The notes beneath the pieces are model-generated. The model was given only the letters and a program-made list of their open reading frames with translations, did no database searches and had not been told where the DNA came from. Made by a program: the position numbers and the translations under genes. Shown one piece after another: positions 56,809-64,000 of a DNA stretch of 64,000 nt. Origin of the DNA: Methylobacterium currus (GTDB lineage: Bacteria > Pseudomonadota > Alphaproteobacteria > Rhizobiales > Beijerinckiaceae); NCBI RefSeq assembly GCF_003058325.1, contig NZ_CP028843.1:6429001-6493000 (forward strand), read 5' to 3'. Position 1 is the stretch's first letter; every line of letters starts with the position of its first letter.

Positions 56809-57925
56809 AATACGTCCTCATAATTTTTGTGGTATGCTGGTGTGTTATCAGGGGGCCGCGATGCGCGCCTTGCATCTGGACAAGCTGAACGTCGATCAGC
56901 TGCGCGGGCTTGACGATCTCTATCGCATGACGCGTGACGTCCGGGTCCGCACGCGTGCGCAGATGATCCTGCTGCTGGCCGAGCAGGGCCTCACCATCTC
57001 CGAGGTCGCCACGATCGTGCGCGAGAGCGGTGAGACGGTCCGACGCTGGGTCCATCGCTATGAGGCCGAGGGCATCGACGGACTCTCCGACGCGCCGCGC
57101 TCGGGCAAGCCGGCCAAAGCCGGAGCCGCCTATCGCGAGCGGCTGGTCGAGCTGGTGCGGCGACGGCCCCGCGCCCTGGACCTGCCGTTCTCGATGTGGA
57201 CCGCCGCCCGGCTGGCCGACCGCTTGGCGGAGGAGACGGGCTTGCGCATGAGCGTGGCGAGCATCCATCGACTGTTGCGCTCGGCTGGTCTGGGGTTCGG
57301 TCGTCCCCAGCACACGATCAGCAGCCCGGATCCGGACTATGCTGTCAAAAAAAGGCGGTCGAACGCGCTCGCGACGGCCTGAGGCCCGGCTCGGTCTTCT
57401 ACTACGCCGACGAGTTCAACATCAGCTGGTATCCGACCTTGCGGCCGATGTGGGGTCCCAAGGGGCAGCAGGTGATGATCCCGACCCCGATGCAGCCGAC
57501 GCGGCGCTATGGGCTCGGGGCGGTTGATTGGCAGAGCGGCCAGACGGTGGTCCTCACCCGCCCTCATAAGCGGCGACGCGAGGTCGCTGAACTCCTCGAA
57601 GCGCTCCTGAAAAAGCACCCGACCGAGACCGTCTACGTCGCCTGGGATAATGCCAGCACGCACGAGGACGATGAGGTCGAGGCGGTGCTGCGCGGCGCGG
57701 CCGGGCGCCTCGTCCTGCTTTACCTCCCGACCTACAGCCCGTGGCTGAACCCGATCGAGATGCTCTGGCGCCAGTTCCGCCGCGAGGTCACACACTGCGA
57801 GCTGTTCGCCAGCATCGACGCTCTGGTTGAAGCCGCCCAGGCTTTCTTCGACCGTTACAACCGCAAGCCAGGCGGTGTCTGCTCCATCATTGGAGCGCAT
57901 CCCACATGACTTCCGCGGCTGTACT
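56809..57925 (+). mobile_element. IS630-family element with A7 frameshift site, 1117 bp
   Basis: Imperfect inverted ends of about 30 bp (AATACGTCCTCATAATTTTT left; AGTACAGCCGCGGAAGTCAT right, inverted), with TA on both sides (56807-56808, 57926-57927). The right TA abuts the next IS630 remnant, so it inserted beside it. Confidence 0.88.
56861..57909 (+). CDS. IS630-family transposase expressed by -1 frameshift
   Basis: First frame 56861-57382 holds the HTH part (LTISEVATIVRESGETVRRW, WTAARLADRLAEETGLRMSV). The second frame holds the DDE core (FYYADEFNISWYP, VAWDNASTHEDD, SPWLNPIEMLWRQFRREV) to TGA at 57909. They overlap at a run of seven A (57347-57353). A one-base backward slip there joins DYAVKK to KAVERARDGLRPG. 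This is a known strategy of several IS630 elements, so I read it as one gene of about 348 residues, not a pseudogene. Confidence 0.8.
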
Positions 57926-58827
57926 TAGTGGTCTGAGTTAGAGATCTGTGTGCAGAAGCGGCCGACACTGGCCAAGATCGCGTCGGCTGACTTGGTCCAG
58001 ACGAATGGCTTGGGATGAGCGTTGGTTTCGGCGATGTAGTCTCGGATCGCTGCCTCCAGGCCCTCTGTGCTGCTGAACGCACCGCGCTCCAGCCGACGCC
58101 GGCTCAGAACGGAGAACCAGCACTCCACGAGGTTGAGCCACGACGCGCTCGTCGGCGTGAAGTGGAGGTGGAACCGCGGATGCTGGACCAACCCGTCATG
58201 CACCAGGGTCGTCTTGTGCGTCTTCAGGTTGTCGAGCACGAGATGCACCTCCAGATCGCGTGCGACGCTGCTCTCGACCTGCTCCAGGAAGGCGCGGAAC
58301 TCGACGCTGCGATGACGCGGCTTGCAGCTCCCGATCATCGTTCCGGCTTTCACGTCGAGGGCGGCAAACAGGTCGAGCGTGCCATGCCGGCGATAGTCGT
58401 GTGTCACGCGCTCGGCCTGGCCCGGCCGGAGGGGAAAGGCTGCAGCCGTACCCTGCACCGCCTGGATCTGCGGCTTCTCGTCGACGCACAACACCAGCGC
58501 GCGATCGGGTGGGGCCAGGGAGAGGCCGACCACGTCGCGCACCTTCTCCACGAACGCGGGATCCGCGGAGAGCTTGAAGGTGTCGGCTTGGTGCGGCCGC
58601 AGACCGAAGGCGCGCCAGATGCGTGACACCGCACTCTGGCTCATGCCCGTCTGGCTCATGCCCGTACGGCGCGCCATCGCGCGGGTGCTCCAGTGCGTGG
58701 CGTTGGCCGGTGCCTCTTCCAGAGTGAGAGCGACCAAGCGCTCGACAGCCTCGTCACCGATGCTGCGGGGCGCTCCGGAGCGCGGCGCGTCGACCAGCCC
58801 CGGCAGCCGATGCGCGGCGAAGCGGCT
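57925..58827 (-). pseudogene. IS630-family transposase, N-terminally truncated
   Basis: About 300 codons, starting without an ATG at HRLPGLVDAPRSGAPRSIGD at the IS3 border and ending in TAA at 57925. DDE core present: VLCVDEKPQIQAV, LVLDNLKTHKTT and TSASWLNLVECWF. A 15-bp tandem duplication gives TGMSQTGMSQS. About 50-70 N-terminal codons and the outer end were lost to the second IS3 element. Related to, but distinct from, the transposase at 52440. Confidence 0.87.
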
Positions 58828-58866
58828 TGAACCGCCCCGGGTTTGTTGGAGGCTGTTTGTCTTGGG

Positions 58867-59772
58867 TCAGGCGGCCAAGGCTTGGTCGCCGACGTGAGCA
58901 TGATAGCGCGCTTCGGCGTCGGCGGGAGGGATGTTGCCGATCGGCTCGAGGAGGCGACGGTGGTTGTATCAGTCGACCCACTCCAAGGTGGCGTACTCGA
59001 CCGCCTCGAAGGAGCACCACGGCCCGCGTCGGTGGATCACCTCCGCCTTGAACAGACCGTTGATCGTCTCCGCCAAGGCGTTGTCGTAGCTATCGCCGAC
59101 GCTGCCGACCGACGGCTCGATCCCTGCTCCAGCCAGGCGCTCAGTGTACCGTAAAGCCAAGTATTGCGAGCCGCGGTCCGAGTGATGCACCAGACCGCTG
59201 CCTTGCACAGGGCGACGTTCGTGCAGGGCCTGTTCCAGAGCATCCAGCACGAAGCTCGCATGTGCACGACGTGATGCTCGCCAACCAACAATGCGCCGGG
59301 CGAACACATCGATGACGAAGGTCACGTACACGAAGCCCGACCACGTCGCCACGTACGTGAAGTCGCTGACCCACAGAGCGTTCGGCCGCGGAGCCTTGAA
59401 CTGACGGTTGACGCGGTCGAGGGGGCAAGCTGCGGCCGGGTCGGGGATCGTGGTGCGCATGGTCCTGCCACGCACCACCCCCGCCAAGCCCATCTTGCGC
59501 ATCAGCCGCGCCACCGTGCATCGAGCGGTCACAATCCCCTCCCGCGCCAGCTGCCGCCAGACCTTCCGCACGCCGTAGACGCAGAAGTTGGCCTCGAACA
59601 CGCGCTTGATCTCGATCATCAACGCGGCATCGCTGCGAGCACGAACCGGTTGCTGGCCGGGGTCGATACGCCGGGCAGCGTGCAGGTAGTAGGTCGACGG
59701 GGCGATCGGCAGCACCCTGCAGATCGGCTCGACCCCGTAGACGGCTCGATGATCGTCGATGAAGCTGATCAT
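58867..59772 (-). pseudogene. IS3 OrfB (copy 2), nonsense codon near the end
   Basis: Same protein as copy 1 to EYATLEWVD, where TGG (Trp) has become TGA at 58969-58971. The remaining 34 codons to 58867 are still readable (NHRRLLEPIGN). All three catalytic acids lie before the stop, so partial activity cannot be excluded. Confidence 0.88.
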
Positions 59773-60094
59773 GGCCGCGACCGGCGGTCGAGCTCCGCCA
59801 TGGCAAAATATGCGCTCGCCTTCTGCAGGATCTCGTTGGCCTGACGCAGTTCGCGAACCTCCCGCTCCAGCGCCTTGATCCGCTCGCGCTCGTCCGTCGT
59901 CTGTCCGGGTCGCACGCCCTGATCCCGCTCAGACTGGCGCACCCAGTTCCTCAGCGTCTCGCCCAAGCAGCCGATCTTGGCGGCAATCGACTGGATCGCT
60001 GCCCATTGCGAGCCGTGCTCGCCCTCGTGCTCGCGCACCATCCGCACGGCGTGCTCACGCACCTCAGGGAAAACGGGGCTCTTCGCTTCGTCAT
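59769..60094 (-). pseudogene. IS3 OrfA (copy 2), one-base frameshift
   Basis: The ATG at 60094 corresponds to that of copy 1, but one C is missing from the run after TTTT near 60070 (copy 1 TTTTCCCC, copy 2 TTTTCCC). Everything from [14 protein letters not shown] onward is therefore out of frame with the start. The rest matches copy 1, with a Cys-Ser-Gly to Cys-Leu-Gly change. Confidence 0.85.
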
Positions 60095-60144
60095 GGCTCC
60101 ATCCTCTCAGAAGTTGGAGCCTCCGGGAAACCCGGGGCGGTTCA

Positions 60145-60482
60145 ATTCGCTGTCTGATCCTGCGCACAGGTCAGGTCGCTCAGAAAGGGGCGCAGGAGGA
60201 AAGTCGACCCGCGCAGGGCCTCAAAGATGGAGCGGCCGAGAGTGTTGACCGCGGCGCCAGCGCTTGGAACGGCGGTGAGATTGTCTCCCGGATCAGTCGG
60301 CCGCAGCACCCGCGTCCAGGTCTGCCCTGAAGCACGCACGGCACGCGCGGGCCGCTGCTGCCGGAGGCGTAGCATTGGCCTTGGGTATTTGGGCCGCCCG
60401 GCGTCGCAAGAGTGAGGCCGTCGGCGCGGGCGATGCCGATCAACGCCGAGAGTGAGAGGGCGAGGAGAAAAATGCGACGCAT
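60145..60482 (-). pseudogene. Small secreted phage/island protein, frameshifted and cut by IS3
   Basis: ATG at 60482 with a clear signal peptide (MRRIFLLALSLSALIGIARA), then GLTLATPGGPNTQGQCYASG. After about 50 codons the sensible sequence changes frame to ASGQTWTRVLRPTDPGDNL and continues to the IS3 edge, where it ends. Function unknown. Confidence 0.5.
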
Positions 60483-60500
60483 CAGACAACAACTCACACG

Positions 60501-61014
60501 TCAGAGAGCCCCCCCGGCGCAGGCGGACCGAAGCGCCAGCATCGGAAAGAGGGATGCCAGCCGGGTAGCCGGTGATAGCGTCGCCCGAGCCTGCGAGCGG
60601 GACGACCGTTAGCGTGGGGGCGCCGCCGAGGAAACGCCCCTCATCGACGATGACGAGATCCTGGCCGCGCGGGTAGCCGCCCACGTCGGGCAGCGACCAC
60701 GTGCGCGAAGTGGCGAGAGCCGGAATGACGACGTGGACGGCGCCTGAGGGGATGGGCCAGTCCAAATCGGGGCCGACGATGCCGCCAAGAGACGCCTTGT
60801 CTGCGACGGCCTCTGCGGCGCCCGCTGCCGCGGCGGCGACGAGCTGGTCGTTCGTATAAAGCGGGGTGTAGCGCAGCGCACCATCGGGGTGCCGAGTGAT
60901 AAGCACCCCGTCGGCCTGCTGGATCGCCCACTGACCGTTCTCCAAGGATTGCCGGTATTGGCTGCCGGGCGTGTTGGAAATCCGCCAAAGCGCGGACCTT
61001 GTAATCAACCACAA
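60501..61014 (-). pseudogene. Phage-like (tail/structural type) protein, probably frameshifted
   Basis: Readable sequence QYRQSLENGQWAIQQADGVL, YTNDQLVAAAAAGAAEAVAD, then GGIVGPDLDWPIPSGAVHVV and DLVIVDEGRFLGGAPTLTVV. It looks like a phage structural protein of the kind found beside tail genes. A run of seven G near 60511-60517 shifts the frame just before the natural end (RLRRGAL, stop at 60501). Start region uncertain. Confidence 0.45.
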
Positions 61015-61214
61015 CGCCGCTCCCGCCTATCGCTTACTCCGCCAGCACGACGCGGCTCCTCACCGTTCGAGTTGGCGGCAGTCCGCACAGCAGCCTGGAT
61101 CGCGTTGCGCAGAAGGGTGCTGGCGGTCTCGCCGCGGCGGCGGGCGGCATCGTGGAAAGCCGCGTGCATCTCGAGCGAGACCCGGACGCCAATGAGACGA
61201 GGAAAAGCGGGCAT
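61005..61214 (-). CDS. Small ribbon-helix-helix-like protein
   Basis: 69 residues. RLIGVRVSLEMHAAFHDAAR then RRGETASTLLRNAIQAAV has the strand-helix-helix pattern of Arc/CopG-type DNA-binding proteins. The Arg/Glu-rich tail may be out of its original frame. Its 3' end overlaps the phage-like gene. Probably island or phage derived. Confidence 0.55.
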   Translation of the reverse strand: MPAFPRLIGVRVSLEMHAAFHDAARRRGETASTLLRNAIQAAVRTAANSNGEEPRRAGGVSDRRERRCG

Positions 61215-61510
61215 GCTCTACTCCTTGCCAGAGTGATTTAGAGCATGAATACGCCGAGCGTTAAACGCCGATATCGCTTGGTATAATCATCGTCGCCAGA
61301 GGCGTGTTCTCTAAAACGTCTTACGTTGTTCGATCCCGTTCGCAATTGATCAAAAATCGTGTGGATGCGTCAGAATGGCGCAACGATACCCGGGCTGAGG
61401 TGATAAGCGACCGCAATTGAGGAATTGCGCTGGGGCAGACGCTGGGGTGAAGGCTCCCTCCCCTATGAGAAGGCGTTATGTGTCAGAGCTTTAGGATTGC
61501 AGTTTGGCGG

Positions 61511-61523
61511 TCTCTCTCCGCCA
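61511..61523 (+). other. Candidate attachment site: 13-nt direct repeat of the tRNA-Ser end
   Basis: TCTCTCTCCGCCA, identical to 43916-43928 and in the same orientation. It lies 17.6 kb downstream of the tRNA and 114 bp before a second integrase gene, as expected where two islands sit in tandem at one tRNA. The gene-free stretch around it (61215-61636, 422 bp) is A+T-richer than the chromosome and shows nothing else. Confidence 0.55.
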
Positions 61524-61636
61524 GCCCTTGACTAGCAAGCATTTGAAATCCATTATAATTTCATTTTTGCATTGTCCTAACCTAGGGTTATAGCGCATCA
61601 TCCTACGCAATGTTCTGTGTAACGCGGCGCAGCGGG

Positions 61637-62737
61637 ATGGCGGATTATCTGACCAACCGGGATGGCATCTGGTACCCCGTGCGGCGCGTGCCGGACGCAA
61701 TCGCGGCGTTCGATCGGCGCGTCATCGTGCGTCAGACCACGAAAGGTCCGCCTCGCCGGCGATCCGCGGGGTGCCAAGGCGCGACGGGTCATCGACGCGC
61801 TCAACGCCGACATCGAGAACGATTGGTCCGGCCTGCTCGGCGGCCAGTCGCGGGATGCGCAGGAGCGCTACGACGCGGCGCGCAAGCGGGCCCGCGGCTT
61901 CGGCTTCGATTACCGCCTCGCGTCGAGCCTTGCCGAGCTGCCGGACGACGAGCTGCTCGCGCGCATCCGCACCTTCGTGGCCCAGCCACGCTCCGCCGAG
62001 GCCGCCACCGTCACGGCCGTGCTCGGCGGCGAGGCGCCGGCCCCCTTGCGGCTCTCGACGCTGTTCGCCGAGTTCGAGCGCCTGTCGGCCCCCGCCAACC
62101 GCAACCTCTCCCCAGACCAGCTGCGCAAGTGGCGCAACCCGAAGCTGCGCGCGATCGCCAACCTCGTCGGCGTCATCGGCGACCGGCCGCTGGACGAGGT
62201 GACCCGGGCCCAGGCCCTCGATTCCCGCGACTGGTAGCAAAACGGGTCCTGGCCGAGGGAATCGAGATCGCCACCGCCAACAAGGATTTCGGCCACCTGA
62301 ACACGATGTTCAAGGCGGTCGAGCGGGCGCACCGGATCGGCCTCGGTCCGGTCTTCTGCGAGATGCGGATCGGCGGCCAGGTCCAGGGCCAGCGCATCGC
62401 CTTCGTGAACCGGCGGGCCGAAGCGTGGTGGCGGTTCCGCGAGGCCTTGGATCCGGACCAAAATGGCGGCTCTCCGATAGCGCTCCCACCCAACCCCGAG
62501 CTGCGTGCCGATCTCTGCGCCCCGACATGGACGCTGACGGCTCGCGGCATTCAGATCGAAAGCAAGGACGATCTCAGGAAGCGTCTCGGTCGCTCCCCAG
62601 GCAAGGGCGGCGCCGTGGTGATGAGTTGGAGCGAGGGCGAGCGCACTGCGGAGGCTCTCCGCAAGAGGGAGAAAGTCAAGGCGAAGGCGCCGGCTCTGGC
62701 GCCGAGGTTCGCTGGCCCGACAAGCTGGATGGGCTGA
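61637..62737 (+). pseudogene. Tyrosine integrase N-terminus fused to phage terminase C-terminus
   Basis: Integrase part: MADYLTNRDGIWYPVRRVPD, a one-base insertion near 61745 (ACGAAAGGTC), then DPRGAKARRVIDALNADIEN, and a second frame break at about 62235. It ends in FGHLNTMFKAVERAHRIGLG and the core-binding part before the catalytic domain. From about 62405 the sequence is the end of a terminase large subunit: RRAEAWWRFREALDP, APTWTLTARGIQIESKDDLR and RLGRSPGKGGAVVMSW. The catalytic Tyr domain and the terminase ATPase are both gone, the scar of a large prophage deletion. Confidence 0.82.
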
Positions 62738-62941
62738 TCCCCTCGCGCGTACTGCTGCAAAGGGCTGCGTTGTGTCCGTGGTACGCCGACGCGCGCCAGG
62801 GCGGCCCAATCCAACCCGGGCGCGCCGCCGTAGCGCGCGCCTCTCTGGCTAGTCTCTCAGGATACGAGTTCCTTGATTTGCAGTATATTGTTTGTATTTA
62901 CCCCTCGCTCCATAATTATCGCACTGACTTTGATTGGGATT

Positions 62942-63100
62942 TTACTGATAATTCGGCGGAAAGTAAATTCCGTTACTATTTGTGCAGCCCTGCACGTGAT
63001 GGCATGATGAATTTGATCGCGTGCCATATCCGCCATAATATTGCGCGCGAGCAGAAGCAGCGATGAGCATCACGCTCGCGGCAAGCAGATACTTCTTCAT
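62942..63100 (-). CDS. Small secreted protein, 52 aa
   Basis: GGGGAGG lies six bases before the ATG. Signal peptide MKKYLLAASVMLIAASARA, then a short mature part rich in Gly, Tyr, Ser and Asn with two Cys (SSCHHVQGCTNSNG). Typical of short exported peptides in this group; role unknown. The preceding 62738-62941 is partly A+T-rich and shows no gene. Confidence 0.65.
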   Translation of the reverse strand: MKKYLLAASVMLIAASARAQYYGGYGTRSNSSCHHVQGCTNSNGIYFPPNYQ

Positions 63101-63333
63101 GAGACCTCCCCGCGCAGAAATGGTTCTCCGCGACGCCCCTGAATGGCACCGGTGGCACACGCTCGGCAATTGCAACCCGGACTCACTGGATAACAACCGC
63201 TCTGGATTGAGCGGCCGATCCTGTTTGGAGAAACGATTATCCGGTCGCCGCCTCGCCGACTCGCTCTTTCGCTCCGACGAGAGTATCGTTGGCTCAGTCG
63301 CATCCGTGCAGCTGCTTCTCAGAGGAGCGCTCC

Positions 63334-63468
63334 ATGCCTGAGATCCGCATCGTCGGGACCGAGGACGGCACCTACACGATCTACTACGGCCACGAGGTGA
63401 TCGCGTCGGGCCTTACCCATGGCCAAGCCATCGCTCATCTGATGCACGAGGGTGCGCGACTGGGCTGA
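63334..63468 (+). CDS. Small hypothetical protein, 44 aa
   Basis: AGAGGAG six bases before the ATG is a good ribosome site. The product reads MPEIRIVGTEDGTYTIYYGH then EVIASGLTHGQAIAHLMHEG, two or three strands followed by a helix. It resembles short conserved proteins of unknown function in this group, and the 51-aa protein at 35835 has a similar strand-helix plan. Confidence 0.62.
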   Translation: MPEIRIVGTEDGTYTIYYGHEVIASGLTHGQAIAHLMHEGARLG

Positions 63469-63950
63469 TCGACGGCCGGCGCCGCCCGCCAGCGTTCGGG
63501 CCTGAGCGAGATCGCGTTCGAGGCGATGCAGGTCGCCGCGGCCGGACTACCGTGCCTCTTGGCGACGCTGATCCTCCTGCTGGCTGGGGAGCCGCTGCAC
63601 CAAGAGATTCTGCAGAAGCCGGCTCACGCCCTCTACCTGCGCCATTGTGCAGAACACGATCGGTCGTCAGGGTGGTGGTGCACGGGAAGCCGCGAGGCGC
63701 TGTCGCCATTTATCAGACCCGACGTTGCCACTCGACGACCGCAGCGACAGCCCCGTGACTGCACAGAAGCTCGAGCTGCCTGAAACCAGCCCAGCCTGAC
63801 ATAAGCGCCCTCAAGCGTCGCAAGGCATGGGTCTGATCGATATTTTTGAAGATGATGCGCGGTTTGTCTCACCGTAATGAGGCTTGACCTACCCATCCGG
63901 GCACGCGCTATCCTGAACCCGTAGAAGAACGAATAATCTGGGTCTCGGAT
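63469..63950. other. 482-bp region without a supported gene
   Basis: Short frames occur on both strands (for example 63526-63783, with a hydrophobic start ATLILLLAGE), but none has a ribosome site, family pattern or codon use like the neighbours. Base composition falls towards 50-55% G+C near 63830-63950, where a promoter for the last gene may lie. Confidence 0.4.
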
Positions 63951-64000
63951 ATGGACGATACCTCGCAGCACGACATCGATTTTATCGGGATCACCGTCGA
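63951..64000 (+). CDS. Start of an unidentified gene, cut by the window edge
   Basis: ATG at 63951 opens MDDTSQHDIDFIGITV and remains open to the end of the window. No strong ribosome site precedes it (GGTCTCGGAT). Too short to classify. Confidence 0.4.
   Translation, partial: MDDTSQHDIDFIGITV

Larger units (their letters stand above)
58828..60144. mobile_element. IS3-family element, copy 2, 1317 bp, inactivated
   Basis: Ends TGAACCGCCCCGGGTTTGTT and inverted TGAACCGCCCCGGGTTTCCC. Same orientation as copy 1 and strongly similar through its length, but one base shorter. Both genes carry lesions. No target duplication. Confidence 0.92.

Noticed and set aside
63526..63783. An 85-codon frame with a hydrophobic start
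   Set aside because: No ribosome site, no downstream domain pattern, and frames of similar length lie on the other strand; kept only as an unassigned region.

Overview
The window is about 70% G+C, uses GTG starts freely, and carries a typical alphaproteobacterial gene set: cbb3 oxidase with FixK-type boxes, HdaA, NnrU, DUF1254, and small Gly/Arg/Tyr-rich secreted proteins. I infer a Methylobacterium-like member of the Rhizobiales. No rRNA or other species marker is present, so the genus is an inference.

Positions 1-9.8 kb hold ordinary chromosomal genes: two LysR regulators, Der GTPase with a membrane TPR protein, NnrU, a secreted beta-propeller-like protein, a ClpP-like periplasmic protein, LysE and EamA exporters, and a Tat-exported oxalate-decarboxylase-type bicupin. 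From 9.8 to 12.8 kb lies a decayed nitrate-respiration locus. A narK 5' end is joined to a narI missing its 5' end, the companion parvulin gene is frameshifted, and a Crp/Fnr regulator without its DNA-binding domain runs into a headless HAD phosphatase.

Positions 12.8-26.2 kb form a microaerobic respiration block: a receiver protein, a CBS protein, ccoS-ccoI-ccoH-ccoG, a DUF1254 gene, ccoP-ccoQ-ccoO-ccoN and hemN. Four anaerobox (FixK/FNR) sites sit at plausible promoter distances before the receiver gene, ccoG, ccoN and hemN. Together these genes build the high-affinity oxidase (NOQP), insert its copper (GHIS) and supply haem without oxygen (HemN).

Positions 26.3-43.5 kb are core genes: a polyphosphate pair (ppx, ppk1) beside hdaA, an AI-2E family protein, a CDP-alcohol phosphatidyltransferase and purMN. 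A two-component system overlaps a solute-binding protein gene and sits beside a complete nitrate/sulfonate/taurine-type ABC transporter.

A tRNA-Ser(GGA) at 43.84 kb is the entry point of an accessory region. A tyrosine integrase reconstructs to 449 codons when an IS66-family insertion is removed, and its 5' third is duplicated as an exact-length 527-bp inverted repeat that includes the tRNA 3' end. Next is an unrecognised P-loop helicase-like gene behind a structured, terminator-bearing leader. It is broken by an IS21 element (itself carrying another IS21) and by an IS630. The region ends in a pile of IS5, IS3, IS630, IS630 and IS3 copies, with phage fragments up to a 13-nt direct repeat of the tRNA end at 61.5 kb. 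Beyond that repeat a second integrase is fused to the tail of a phage terminase, the scar of a collapsed prophage, followed by a few small genes to the window end.
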